Assembly: GCA_963676605.2 (NCBI GenBank)
Contig: CAXXSP010000018.1
Location: forward strand, 62,001-126,000
Length of the DNA stretch: 64,000 nt
Direction of reading: 5' to 3'
Source of the DNA: SABI01 sp963676605
Lineage (GTDB): Bacteria; Spirochaetota; Spirochaetia; Sphaerochaetales; Sphaerochaetaceae
Part shown: in pieces, positions 54,404-62,996 of the stretch
Position numbering within the stretch: position 1 is the first letter of the stretch
Layout: the number at the start of each line of letters is the position of its first letter
The notes under the pieces: model-generated
The model's database searches: none
Seen by the model: the letters and a program-made list of their open reading frames with translations, nothing else
Told to the model about the DNA's origin: nothing
Position numbers and translations under genes: made by a program

Positions 54404-55342
54404 ATGGGAACACCTTCTCATGCAGAGCATGCAAACACTGAATCCTCTCAGCATCTCACTTACAGCATCAGAGAGTTTGAAGGTCCTTTAGACCTGCTTC
54501 TTCATTTGATAGAGAAGGCTCAGGTGAGTATCTATTCCATACCTATCGCGGAAATCACGGATCAGTTTATGGAATACCTCCACATGGCTTCCCGTGTGGA
54601 TCTTGATGACCTGACGGAATTTTATCTCATGGCATCACACCTGCTGCTTCTGAAGAGCAACATGCTTATTCCTCATGAGGACATTGAAGAGGAAGAGTGG
54701 CTGGAAGACCGGCAGGAGCTTGTAGAACAGCTTCTTGAATACCAGAAATTCAAGAAGTACAGCTCCCTCCTCAGTGAAGCCGAAAATGGGGATAATATGC
54801 TCCTGTACCGGAAGAAGAGTCAGTTCATGCTCCCTTTCCAGGATGAGCAGCTCTGGAAAGAGGTGAATGTCTGGGATCTCCTGAAGACCTTCTCTTCTCT
54901 CCTTTCTACGGTAACCCATGATAAGATATTCAACGTATATGAAGAAGTGAGTGTCAAACAGAAACTTGCACTGATGAACGAACTCTTTCAGAAGCAGGAA
55001 TATATCAGCTTTCTCAATATCGTCGTTCATGAAACATCCCGTATCGATATCATCTGTGCCTTCCTCGCCGTACTTGAGGCAGTGAAATTCCGCATGATCA
55101 TCATAGAACAGCACACGCTCTTCGGCGATATTCAGATACGAAAGGCTGACGATGCAGAAAGTTTTGAAATTCCTAAGGAATTGCCGTATGAAGAGGAATC
55201 GTTTGAGAATCTGGATATCAGCTTAGATACAACTGTTCAGGAAGAAACAGAGCACACAGAAGATGACGAAGAGATACCTGATGAGGATGATACGGAAACG
55301 ATCATCATCTCGTTTGATGATGAAGAGGAGGAGGAAGAGTGA
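54404..55342 (+). CDS. scpA: Segregation and condensation protein A
   Basis: ScpA is the kleisin of the SMC-ScpAB condensin. The 312-residue protein has IREFEGPLDLLLHLIEKAQVSIYSIPIAEITDQFMEYL, then LTEFYLMASHLLLLKSNML and the C-terminal winged-helix FLAVLEAVKFRMIIIEQ. The last 60 residues are strongly acidic (EETEHTEDDEEIPDEDDTET), beyond the normal end. There is no ribosome site; a -10 box directly upstream suggests a leaderless message. It overlaps scpB by four bases. Confidence 0.93.
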   Translation: MGTPSHAEHANTESSQHLTYSIREFEGPLDLLLHLIEKAQVSIYSIPIAEITDQFMEYLHMASRVDLDDLTEFYLMASHLLLLKSNMLIPHEDIEEEEWLEDRQELVEQLLEYQKFKKYSSLLSEAENGDNMLLYRKKSQFMLPFQDEQLWKEVNVWDLLKTFSSLLSTVTHDKIFNVYEEVSVKQKLALMNELFQKQEYISFLNIVVHETSRIDIICAFLAVLEAVKFRMIIIEQHTLFGDIQIRKADDAESFEIPKELPYEEESFENLDISLDTTVQEETEHTEDDEEIPDEDDTETIIISFDDEEEEEE

Positions 55343-55896
55343 ATCAGTCCTATTCTGACACCATGAAACTCATCGAAGCAATTCTGTTCATAGAAAATGA
55401 ACCGATGAATGTGACCAGGCTCTCTCAGCTTACCGATACAGCTCACGAGACGGTCACCGAGGCGATCCTCCTGCTTTCAGAGCTTTACAGAGAGGGAGAA
55501 AGGGGACTTATCCTGAAGGAAACCGCTCAGGGGTACCAATTCTCTCCTTCTGAAGACCTGCATGACGCCCTGAGAAGAAGTTATGGGAAACGTGTAGATA
55601 AACGACTGACCCGTGCCGCTCTTGAAACACTTTCAATCATTGCGTATGCTCAACCGGTCACCAGACGTGATGTCGAGAATATCCGTGGAGTCTCAAGCGA
55701 TTCCATCATGAGAATGCTTTCCGAACGGGAATATATCCACGTCGTGGGGAGAAAGGATGTTCCCGGGCATCCAGGCCTGTACGGCACAACAAGAAAATTT
55801 CTTATTCATTTCGGACTGAAGAGCATTTCCGACCTCCCCAGGCTCTCAGAACTGGATAAAGAACGATTTTTACAGAACGAGGAAGAGAGAACATGA
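55339..55896 (+). CDS. scpB: Segregation and condensation protein B
   Basis: ScpB dimers bind ScpA in condensin. The 185-residue protein, from the GTG overlapping scpA, has two winged-helix domains: MKLIEAILFIENEPMNVTRLSQ and then LSIIAYAQPVTRRDVENIRGV with GRKDVPGHPGLYGTTRKFL. The latter block is the most conserved in the family. It overlaps rluB by four bases, so the scpA-scpB-rluB-cmk chain is tightly coupled. Confidence 0.94.
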   Translation: MNQSYSDTMKLIEAILFIENEPMNVTRLSQLTDTAHETVTEAILLLSELYREGERGLILKETAQGYQFSPSEDLHDALRRSYGKRVDKRLTRAALETLSIIAYAQPVTRRDVENIRGVSSDSIMRMLSEREYIHVVGRKDVPGHPGLYGTTRKFLIHFGLKSISDLPRLSELDKERFLQNEEERT

Positions 55897-56618
55897 AGAT
55901 TACCTATCCTATACGATTACAGAGCTTTCTTGCGAAAAGCGGGTACGGAAGCAGAAGATCATGTGAAAAGATTATCCTGGACGGACGGGTTACGGTAAAC
56001 CTGAACAGAATCACTGAACTCGGCGTCAAGGTGAATGAGGATGATATTGTCCAGGTTGACGGGATGCTCGCAGAAATCAGTGAAGCTGTCTATTATTATG
56101 CCCTTCATAAACCGAAAGGGTATATCTGCTCCAATTATGACCCGAATGAAGATAAATATGCCAGAGACCTGATCCACATCAAGGATCAGCACCTTCTCTT
56201 TCATATCGGACGACTCGACAAGGACTCGAGCGGTCTGATCCTCTATACGAATGATGGAGATGCAGCCTTCAAGGTAACCCATCCCTCCTTCGGTATAGAG
56301 AAGGAGTATGCTGTCATGACCAAAGAGCCGATCTTGAAAGAAGATATGAAGAAAGCGATGAAAGGACTCATGATTGACAATAAACTTCCCTATAAAATCA
56401 ACAGCTTCGAGCTCAAGACGAAAAAATGGGTACATGTCACCCTCACGGAAGGTAAGAACCGAGAGATCAGAAAAATCTTCGACCTTCTCGGCTATACCGT
56501 CGTGAAACTGATCCGTCTCAGAATCGGCAGTATCGAGCTGAAAGATCTGAAGGTAGGTGACTACCGGCCGCTGAAGAAAGGAGAGATAGAATCTCTCCTG
56601 AAAGGAAATGATGCATGA
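55893..56618 (+). CDS. rluB: Pseudouridine synthase, RsuA/RluB family
   Basis: This 241-residue protein has an N-terminal S4 domain (RLQSFLAKSGYGSRRSCEKII) and a catalytic domain with HIGRLDKDSSGLILYTNDG (catalytic Asp in RLDKDSSG), THPSFGIEKEYAV, LTEGKNREIRKIFDLLGY and LIRLRIGSIEL. These place it in the RluB/RluE/RsuA group, which modify 23S or 16S rRNA. The target base cannot be told from sequence alone. Its place next to scpB is common for rluB, which guides the name. It overlaps scpB and cmk by four bases each. Confidence 0.9.
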   Translation: MKITYPIRLQSFLAKSGYGSRRSCEKIILDGRVTVNLNRITELGVKVNEDDIVQVDGMLAEISEAVYYYALHKPKGYICSNYDPNEDKYARDLIHIKDQHLLFHIGRLDKDSSGLILYTNDGDAAFKVTHPSFGIEKEYAVMTKEPILKEDMKKAMKGLMIDNKLPYKINSFELKTKKWVHVTLTEGKNREIRKIFDLLGYTVVKLIRLRIGSIELKDLKVGDYRPLKKGEIESLLKGNDA

Positions 56619-57295
56619 ACATAGAAATATTACAGAACCTCACAGGAGCAGTGGTAGCCATTGACGGTCCGGCCGGGGTAGGGAAGTCTACTATCGCGAA
56701 GAACATCAGCGAAGAGCTTGGATATTATTTTGTCAACTCGGGGAATTTCTATCGTGCGATCACCTACACCGCTCTTCAGAGGAATACAGATCCTGAAGAT
56801 AAGGAAGCTATCATAGCGATCGACAAGGAGATAAGATTCAGTATCATAGAAGGTCAGCTGGCCGTGGACGACGTGGTAGTGGAAGAGTTTCTTCATACCG
56901 ATGCGGTTGATGCCTGGGTGGCCCAGCATTCAGCAATTATTCCCATACGTGAAGTTGTGAATGTGAATCTGAGAAGGCTTGCCAAAGAAGGCCTGAACAT
57001 CGTGTGCGAAGGACGAGATATCACAACGGTTGTATTTCCTCAGGCACAGTTTAAATTTTTCCTCGATGCTTCCCCCCGGGTACGGGCGGAAAGAAGGCAT
57101 AATCAGCAGGATACGCAGTATACCATTGATGAAATCGAGCAGAAAATCAGGGAGAGAGACGTCATTGACAGAAATAAGGAGTTCGGAGCACTAAAGATTG
57201 CATCTGATGCTACCTATATTGACTCCTCATACTTGACCATAGATGAAGTTTATGTAAAAGTGTTACAAGCTATGCTTGCCCATGTGGTACAGTAG
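56615..57295 (+). CDS. cmk: (d)CMP kinase
   Basis: Cmk phosphorylates CMP and dCMP. The 226-residue protein has the P-loop AIDGPAGVGKST, NSGNFYRAIT (usually SGAMYRA), CEGRDITTVVFPQA (usually GRDIGTVVFP), LDASPRVRAERR and RERDVIDRNKE (usually RDxxDxxR). The rpsA gene follows after 25 bases, the widely conserved cmk-rpsA order. Confidence 0.93.
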   Translation: MNIEILQNLTGAVVAIDGPAGVGKSTIAKNISEELGYYFVNSGNFYRAITYTALQRNTDPEDKEAIIAIDKEIRFSIIEGQLAVDDVVVEEFLHTDAVDAWVAQHSAIIPIREVVNVNLRRLAKEGLNIVCEGRDITTVVFPQAQFKFFLDASPRVRAERRHNQQDTQYTIDEIEQKIRERDVIDRNKEFGALKIASDATYIDSSYLTIDEVYVKVLQAMLAHVVQ

Positions 57296-57320
57296 GCAAA
57301 TTAGGATCAGGAGAATACTA

Positions 57321-59048
57321 GTGGAAGAAGTAAAGGAAGTGTTGGAAACACAAGAAGAACTGCAGCAGAAGGCTGAATTACAGACAAAGTTGCAGGAGCA
57401 TTACCTTAAATCTCTTGATGAAATTGAAGACGGTCAGCTTGTTACCGGTACTGTTGTTCAGGTCAATAACGAGTATGTATTTGTGGATGTGGGTTATAAA
57501 TCTGAAGGTAGAATCTCTTCGGATGAATTTTCCACCAGCCCTGCCGTCGGCGACGAAGTCAAGGTTCTGATAGTCAACAAGGAAGGAAAAGGCGGACAGA
57601 TCGTCATTTCCAAGAAGCGCGCTGACATCAAGGAAAGAACAGATGTTCTTAAAGTAGCTGCAGATAACCGTGAACCGGTTATGGGAAAATTTGTAAAAGT
57701 CATTAAAGGCGGTTACGAAGTTGACCTGGGGAATGAATTCCTCGGATTCTGTCCTCTCAGCAAAGCTGATGTAGTAAGAGTCGAAAACCCTGAAACACTT
57801 ATCGGTGTTGCAGATTATTTCATCATTGACAAGTTCCATACAGGAATGAAACTCAAATCTGTCGTTTCAAGAAGAGAATATCTTGAGAAGCAGATCAAAA
57901 TCAATAAAGAGCACTTCTTCTCAACCGTCAAGATCGGTGATGTAGTGGAAGGAACAGTTAAAAGCTTCACAAGCTTCGGTGCGTTCATTGACCTCGGCGG
58001 TTTTGATGGACTTCTTCATATCAATGATATGAGCTGGGGCCACGTCACGAAGCCGAAAGATTTCGTTGCTAAAGGGGAAGTTGTACACCTCCGCCTTATC
58101 AACATTGATCCCGAATCTCAGAAGATCAATCTTTCTCTCAAACACATGACTGAAGACCCGTGGAATTCTTTCGAACAGCGCTACCACGTTGATGATGTGG
58201 TGAAGGCTCCTGTCACAAAGATCACCAACTTCGGGGTGTTTATCGAGATTGAGCCCGGAATTGAAGGTCTTGCTCACATTTCAGAGCTTTCCTGGACGAA
58301 GAGAGTCAACAATCCGAAAGAACTCCTTTCCATCGGCGATGTCGTCAGTGCAAAGATTCTCGGGTATGACCTCGATAAGAAGCGTGTCTCTCTCGGCCTC
58401 AAGCAGCTCGAAGAGAATCCCTGGGATACCATCGATGTACGCTATCCGGTCGGTATGACCTTCACAAAGCCAGTTGTGAAAATCACAGCAAACGGCGCTT
58501 TCGTGAATCTTGAAGAGGGTATTGACGGTTTCCTCCATGTTGATGACATCTCATGGACGAAGAGAGTCAAGAATATGAACGATTTCTGTGCTGAAGGCGA
58601 TGTGATCGACGTTGTTGTTACTCGCGTTGACCCGCAGACCCGTCATATCAGACTTGGTGTTAAGCAGCTCTCCGGTAACCCCTGGACAACTCTCAAGCAG
58701 GAATACCCGAAGGGTTCAGTTATCAGCGGTGAAATCACCAATGTCACTGACTTCGGCGTTTTCGTCAGAGTTCTTGGAGATATCGAAGGACTTATTTCTA
58801 AATACAACCTCATCGGCCCGGAAGAAGAGTACAACGATTCAGTTCTCTCTAACTTCAAGGTTGGAGATCCTATCTCTGCAGCAGTCGTTGAAGTGAATGC
58901 AAATACTCAGAAACTCTCTCTCTCTATCAAGGAGAAGATCAGAATTGCTCAGCAGTCTGAGATTTCAAAGTACATCCACGGTACTGACGATTCCGATACA
59001 TTTACTTTCGGTGATCTCATCAGTTCCAAAGATAAAGACGCAGAGTAG
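57321..59048 (+). CDS. rpsA: 30S ribosomal protein S1
   Basis: S1 binds mRNA and helps initiate translation. The 575-residue protein has about six S1 repeats. The first two are divergent (DGQLVTGTVVQVNNEYVFVD and NREPVMGKFVKVIKGGYEVD). Later copies are canonical, with FTSFGAFIDLGGFDGLLHIN, ITNFGVFIEIEPGIEGLAHIS, ITANGAFVNLEEGIDGFLHV and VTDFGVFVRVLGDIEGLISK. The GTG at 57321 is chosen because AGGAGA lies eight bases before it; the longer frame from 57276 lies within cmk. Presence of leaderless genes nearby is of interest, as S1 is dispensable for leaderless mRNA in E. coli. Confidence 0.95.
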   Translation: MEEVKEVLETQEELQQKAELQTKLQEHYLKSLDEIEDGQLVTGTVVQVNNEYVFVDVGYKSEGRISSDEFSTSPAVGDEVKVLIVNKEGKGGQIVISKKRADIKERTDVLKVAADNREPVMGKFVKVIKGGYEVDLGNEFLGFCPLSKADVVRVENPETLIGVADYFIIDKFHTGMKLKSVVSRREYLEKQIKINKEHFFSTVKIGDVVEGTVKSFTSFGAFIDLGGFDGLLHINDMSWGHVTKPKDFVAKGEVVHLRLINIDPESQKINLSLKHMTEDPWNSFEQRYHVDDVVKAPVTKITNFGVFIEIEPGIEGLAHISELSWTKRVNNPKELLSIGDVVSAKILGYDLDKKRVSLGLKQLEENPWDTIDVRYPVGMTFTKPVVKITANGAFVNLEEGIDGFLHVDDISWTKRVKNMNDFCAEGDVIDVVVTRVDPQTRHIRLGVKQLSGNPWTTLKQEYPKGSVISGEITNVTDFGVFVRVLGDIEGLISKYNLIGPEEEYNDSVLSNFKVGDPISAAVVEVNANTQKLSLSIKEKIRIAQQSEISKYIHGTDDSDTFTFGDLISSKDKDAE

Positions 59049-59059
59049 CGGAGTAGGGT

Positions 59060-59731
59060 ATGGCAGAGAAGAAAGAAGTATCTTTCCAGAACAGAGTTGA
59101 GGATCGCCTCGCTCTGTTCTTCCGAAAGAATAAGAACATTTTGATTATCTCAGGTGCGGCTATAGTTCTCGCCTTAGTCATTCTTATTATTGTTCTGTCG
59201 GTAGGTGAATCTCGTACAGTAGCAAACCAGCAGCGTATTGACGAGCTTTCTGCACAGTACGATGAGTGGAGTGTTTCAACCGAGGAGTCTCCGGCTCTTC
59301 CTGAAAATCTCGTAGCCGATCTTACCGAAGTGGCAGGTACGAAAAAGAGTGCATATCCTGCACTCGAAGCAGAGTATCTGCTCGCACTCATCAGTGCAGA
59401 TCAGGGTAACTGGTCCGAGGCAGCCTCTCATCTCGAGACGGTAGCCGAAAACGGGGAAGATACCTATTTTGCATCACTCGCTCAGTTCAATCTTGGAGTA
59501 GTGAGTGAAGAGAACGGTGATGACGCTTCAGCCCTTGCGTATTATCAGCAGGTATATGATGCATCCAACGGTAAGGCCGCAGAATCAGCACGTGCTCTTC
59601 TGAGTGTTGCAAGACTCCATGAAGCTGCAGGTGATACTGCTCTTGCTTCAGCCGTTCTTCAGCAGCTGGCTGACGAATACCCTGAAAGCGAATACGCTAA
59701 ACTTGCACTTTCTCATCTTGTTCTGCTCTAA
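59060..59731 (+). CDS. TPR membrane-anchored protein (YfgM-like)
   Basis: This 223-residue protein has one membrane helix (about residues 27-48, ILIISGAAIVLALVILIIVL) after a short basic cytoplasmic tail. The rest is an Ala/Glu-rich helical part with TPR-like repeats (ALISADQGNWSEAASHLETV, AQFNLGVVSEENGDDASALA, SVARLHEAAGDTALASAVLQ). This matches the architecture of YfgM, a SecYEG-associated chaperone partner, though identity is low-confidence. GGAG precedes the ATG. It follows rpsA by 11 bases, so it probably shares the transcript. Confidence 0.75.
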   Translation: MAEKKEVSFQNRVEDRLALFFRKNKNILIISGAAIVLALVILIIVLSVGESRTVANQQRIDELSAQYDEWSVSTEESPALPENLVADLTEVAGTKKSAYPALEAEYLLALISADQGNWSEAASHLETVAENGEDTYFASLAQFNLGVVSEENGDDASALAYYQQVYDASNGKAAESARALLSVARLHEAAGDTALASAVLQQLADEYPESEYAKLALSHLVLL

Positions 59732-59770
59732 GCGAACGAAGATAATATAGGTCACCGCCAGGAGGACCAT

Positions 59771-60718
59771 ATGAAAAACAGGCACCAATCGAAAAGAAGT
59801 CATACAATAGCTCTTTTCGCTTTGGTGCTTTTTCTTTTACTTCTGAGCAGTTCCTGCGGTGTGCCGACGTTTCTCTATATCGGTGAATCAGAATCCGACA
59901 TTATCATGGAAAACAATGAGGACAGGACCAGGATAGACGTTACAGTAGAACTCACGGATGACGCAATATCAGAATTCAGGGACAAGGGCGCTACTCCTGC
60001 TGTAAAATTATTTTATGTTCTATCAACAAACATACTTAGCACCACAACCATAAGTGATTACAGTTCTCTGACAGTCTCATCTAATGTACGATCAGCGTTT
60101 AACAAGCTCTATGCTAAATCCGATGGTAATGGAGAGATGTGGACTGCCAACAGCCTCACTGAGGCTCCGGGATTCTATATCGTGGACACAGAAGACACTT
60201 CAGTAAAATATCAGATAGAGAAACCTGATTATGAAGAAGACGTGGAATATGATGTCATACCTGTCTCAACTTTCTCCTACAATACTATACCGAATGCAGG
60301 AGGATCATTTGCGACTGCTCCTGACATGGATATAGCCTTATCACTTGACGACTTTACTCATGTAACAGATTCACTTTTGAATACAATAACTTTTTCTATA
60401 GTACTCGAAGATAATCTCACTGATTCCTATTGTGACCTAGCTCTTTTCGATAAAGACGATGTACGGGTAGGGTATATGAATAATGTGAGGAAAGAACAAT
60501 TCTTCAGTGCTCATTCCTCAGTTACAGCTGAGCAGATCATTGACAGATATAGTGATGGAGATGATAGTTTCACGTATCGTGTGTTCACCGAAGCATTAGA
60601 TGATTCATCTCCTGTCTATCTTCATATCTTCGCCTCCATTTATGGAGGCAATGGAGATAGCACGAATATTTTCTGGACTCAGATGGAGTCCTCGGTGGGA
60701 ACTATACAGCTTCGCTGA
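59771..60718 (+). CDS. Lipoprotein of unknown function
   Basis: The 315-residue precursor has a Lys/Arg-rich start, a hydrophobic stretch and the lipobox LLLSSSC with Cys29. The mature part is acidic and Ser/Thr-rich with alternating beta-type segments. No known domain is evident. CAGGAGG precedes the ATG. By eye it is more A/T-rich than the genes before it, which may point to relaxed selection or later acquisition. It is followed by a strong terminator and faces a membrane protein gene. Confidence 0.65.
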   Translation: MKNRHQSKRSHTIALFALVLFLLLLSSSCGVPTFLYIGESESDIIMENNEDRTRIDVTVELTDDAISEFRDKGATPAVKLFYVLSTNILSTTTISDYSSLTVSSNVRSAFNKLYAKSDGNGEMWTANSLTEAPGFYIVDTEDTSVKYQIEKPDYEEDVEYDVIPVSTFSYNTIPNAGGSFATAPDMDIALSLDDFTHVTDSLLNTITFSIVLEDNLTDSYCDLALFDKDDVRVGYMNNVRKEQFFSAHSSVTAEQIIDRYSDGDDSFTYRVFTEALDDSSPVYLHIFASIYGGNGDSTNIFWTQMESSVGTIQLR

Positions 60719-60848
60719 TTATATCTTTTTTTTGTATATAATGTATATTCTGTAAACTAGAAATAATCTCTACGATATCCTAATTAATTCTATACTGATT
60801 ATCTCCTACTTTTCTTATAATTTGTGCAAAGCACTCATGACTATATGA

Positions 60849-60890
60849 AAAAAGGATGTAGAGCCGGTCTTTTCAGCTTACATCCTTTTT
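60849..60890. terminator. Bidirectional terminator
   Basis: A perfect 12-bp stem (AAAAAGGATGTA/TACATCCTTTTT) with A and T ends works on both strands. A further AGC/GCT pairing lies inside. It separates the lipoprotein gene from the convergent membrane protein gene in a 221-base gap. Confidence 0.85.
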
Positions 60891-60939
60891 CATAGTGAAA
60901 TATCATTGAAATGAATGTTCAGGTATACACAATTTCCCT

Positions 60940-61899
60940 CTACGCTTTTTTCTTCGGAATGAATATGCCTAGAATCAGAGAAATTGCTCCTACAACGATA
61001 AAAATAATGGGAAGCACGTTCATTTCTCCAAAAGTGAATGATACAATATTCTGAATTGCATCAGAAGGAACCGGTAATGTACCGAAATCCATACCTGTTA
61101 TTGACCCGATTCTATCAAGACTCGAGGCAAGGTTAGTTACCAGGAAGAAAACAAGACTGGAGAGAATAACTGTAACTCCAAACCATTTCAGTCCACCGGA
61201 GAGTTTAAATCCAAGAATGCACAGGATGAAGAAAACAACAACAACAATAATCATGAGGATTGGGCCTAGAGCTGTTTTCATTGTTCCGAGATATCCCTTT
61301 ACCATATCTATTGTCCCCGGTGCAGAAGAATCTACGATCTCACCAACATCAACAGATTCAGGAAGACCAAGCTGAGCGACAATCTTTTCCGCAATCTGAG
61401 GTATGTAGGCCTTCGGCGCTCCGAACATCGTTATGAGTTCGGCATCGGAGAATTTATCGAGTCCTTTTTCAATATTTTTCTGAATGATATCGAGTCTGTC
61501 GGTCAGATCGATAGCGGCACTGAGTTTTGAAACATCGGGAGTTGTCAAACTGTGTACCAGATCATCAGTAATGAGCGCAGCCTGATCTGCTATCCATGAT
61601 TCATCAAGCGCATCAACGATAGAGTCGGAAATCAGCTCTACCTGTGCATCTACCGCTGCTTTCATTGCAGGATCTGTTATTGTCGCGCCTCCTGTGATAC
61701 CGTTCGTTACGATATCAGGAATCATACCAGCGATCTGTTCATGAGCGATTGCCGGGATATCGTTATCACCAACAATCGTCCGATAATATCCCTGATCCAG
61801 GAAAGTTCCAGTAATCCCCTGCCCTAACATGAATGCCATGCCGTACGTGATAAAACACAACGAAATAATGAGAAAAATAATAACCTTGAGAGCTTTCAC
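60940..61899 (-). CDS. Membrane protein of unknown function
   Basis: This 319-residue protein has one N-terminal helix (ALKVIIFLIISLCFITYGMAFM), a large extracytoplasmic region of about 180 residues with helical character, and three C-terminal helices (ILMIIVVVVFFILCILGF, FGVTVILSSLVFFLVTNLA, PIIFIVVGAISLILGIFI). It ends in PKKKA. The GTG at 61899 is chosen because AGGAGG is five bases before it; an ATG further upstream has no such site. The family is not recognised. It is divergent from mazG. Confidence 0.7.
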   Translation of the reverse strand: MKALKVIIFLIISLCFITYGMAFMLGQGITGTFLDQGYYRTIVGDNDIPAIAHEQIAGMIPDIVTNGITGGATITDPAMKAAVDAQVELISDSIVDALDESWIADQAALITDDLVHSLTTPDVSKLSAAIDLTDRLDIIQKNIEKGLDKFSDAELITMFGAPKAYIPQIAEKIVAQLGLPESVDVGEIVDSSAPGTIDMVKGYLGTMKTALGPILMIIVVVVFFILCILGFKLSGGLKWFGVTVILSSLVFFLVTNLASSLDRIGSITGMDFGTLPVPSDAIQNIVSFTFGEMNVLPIIFIVVGAISLILGIFIPKKKA

Positions 61900-62054
61900 C
61901 TCTTCCTCCTTTTTTTTCAGGTATAGTGTTCCCATACCTTCCTTTCCTATTCTTGTATGGTGATGTATGAATATCCTCATGTCAAGGAAACTTAATTCAA
62001 TTGCTTATAAGTATTTCTGTAATTATTCCAGTAAAGCCAGGCTTTGTCAGATAG

Positions 62055-62083
62055 TTCTCAAGATTAAAAGAACCGGTTATACT
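62055..62083 (+). promoter_or_regulatory. Putative promoter of mazG (leaderless type)
   Basis: TTCTCA (62055-62060), 17 bases, then TATACT (62078-62083) end six bases before the ATG at 62090, with no ribosome site. Confidence 0.5.
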
Positions 62084-62089
62084 GCCTTC

Positions 62090-62911
62090 ATGATAGAATA
62101 TGAATACATAAAAACAGAAACGCTGCAGGATGCACTTAATCAGCTTTATACGATCGTGACGATGCTTCGAAGCGAAGAAGGCTGCCCCTGGGACAGAAAA
62201 CAGACTCCGAAAACTGTCTCCTCTGCTATTCTTGACGAGACTTATGAATATATTGACGGGATCCTTAAGAATGACCCTTCTAGCATGAAAGAAGAACTTG
62301 GGGATGTTCTCCTGAATGTATTCATGTCCTATCGTATTCAGGAAGAGCTTGAGACGTTCTCTCCTGTCGATTCCATCAATGAGGTCTCCGAGAAACTTAT
62401 CCGGCGTCACCCTCATGTCTTCTCTGATGCTGAAGCAGATGATGCTGATTCAGTTCTCACGCTCTGGGACCAGGTGAAACAGGATGTGGAAGGAAAAACG
62501 CTTGATTCTGCAGATCTCTTTTCAAAGATCCCTCAACAGCTTCCTCAGCTTGCACATGCATATGAGGTCCAGAAAATCATGAAGAAACTTGGATTTGACT
62601 GGCCAGAAGTGAACGGTGTATTCGATAAGATTGAAGAAGAACTTGAAGAAGTCCGGGAAGCTATCCAAACAGGTGATGAGATGGATAAGGATCATGTGGA
62701 AGAAGAGATCGGAGATCTCCTCTTCTCGGTTGTCAATCTTGCACGTTACATGAAAGTTGATCCCCAGATCGCACTCAGACGCACCAATAACAAGGTTCAG
62801 AACCGTTTCAACCAGTTGTACAGACGCACAACTGAGAAAGATATCGCACTGCACTATGATAATCTTGATCAGCTCAACGATATCTGGGAAGCAATTAAGG
62901 AAGAAGAATAA
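62090..62911 (+). CDS. mazG: Nucleoside triphosphate pyrophosphohydrolase MazG
   Basis: MazG cleaves (d)NTPs to NMP and PPi, a house-cleaning role. The 273-residue protein has two MazG domains. The first contains EGCPWDRKQTPKTVSSAILDE with EELGDVLLNV, and the second GFDWPEVNGVFDKIEEELEE with EEIGDLLFSVVNLARYM; the metal-binding EExxE and ExxD sets are visible in both. A frame open from 61967 would add 41 residues of unlikely sequence; ATG 62090 fits homologues. The start has no ribosome site, but a -10 box lies directly upstream. Confidence 0.93.
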   Translation: MIEYEYIKTETLQDALNQLYTIVTMLRSEEGCPWDRKQTPKTVSSAILDETYEYIDGILKNDPSSMKEELGDVLLNVFMSYRIQEELETFSPVDSINEVSEKLIRRHPHVFSDAEADDADSVLTLWDQVKQDVEGKTLDSADLFSKIPQQLPQLAHAYEVQKIMKKLGFDWPEVNGVFDKIEEELEEVREAIQTGDEMDKDHVEEEIGDLLFSVVNLARYMKVDPQIALRRTNNKVQNRFNQLYRRTTEKDIALHYDNLDQLNDIWEAIKEEE

Positions 62912-62950
62912 TTCTTCCTGCCTGACGATATAATCAGTGCAGACATTCCA

Positions 62951-62975
62951 GTCCCCTGAGAGTTTTCCAGGGGAC
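62951..62975. terminator. Hairpin between mazG and the DUF2344 gene
   Basis: A perfect 8-bp stem (GTCCCCTG/CAGGGGAC) with a 9-base loop lies in the short gap between convergent genes; an outer CATTCCA/TGGAATG pair may extend it. No T-run on either strand. Confidence 0.5.
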
Positions 62976-62996
62976 CTGATGGATGGAATGAAAAGA

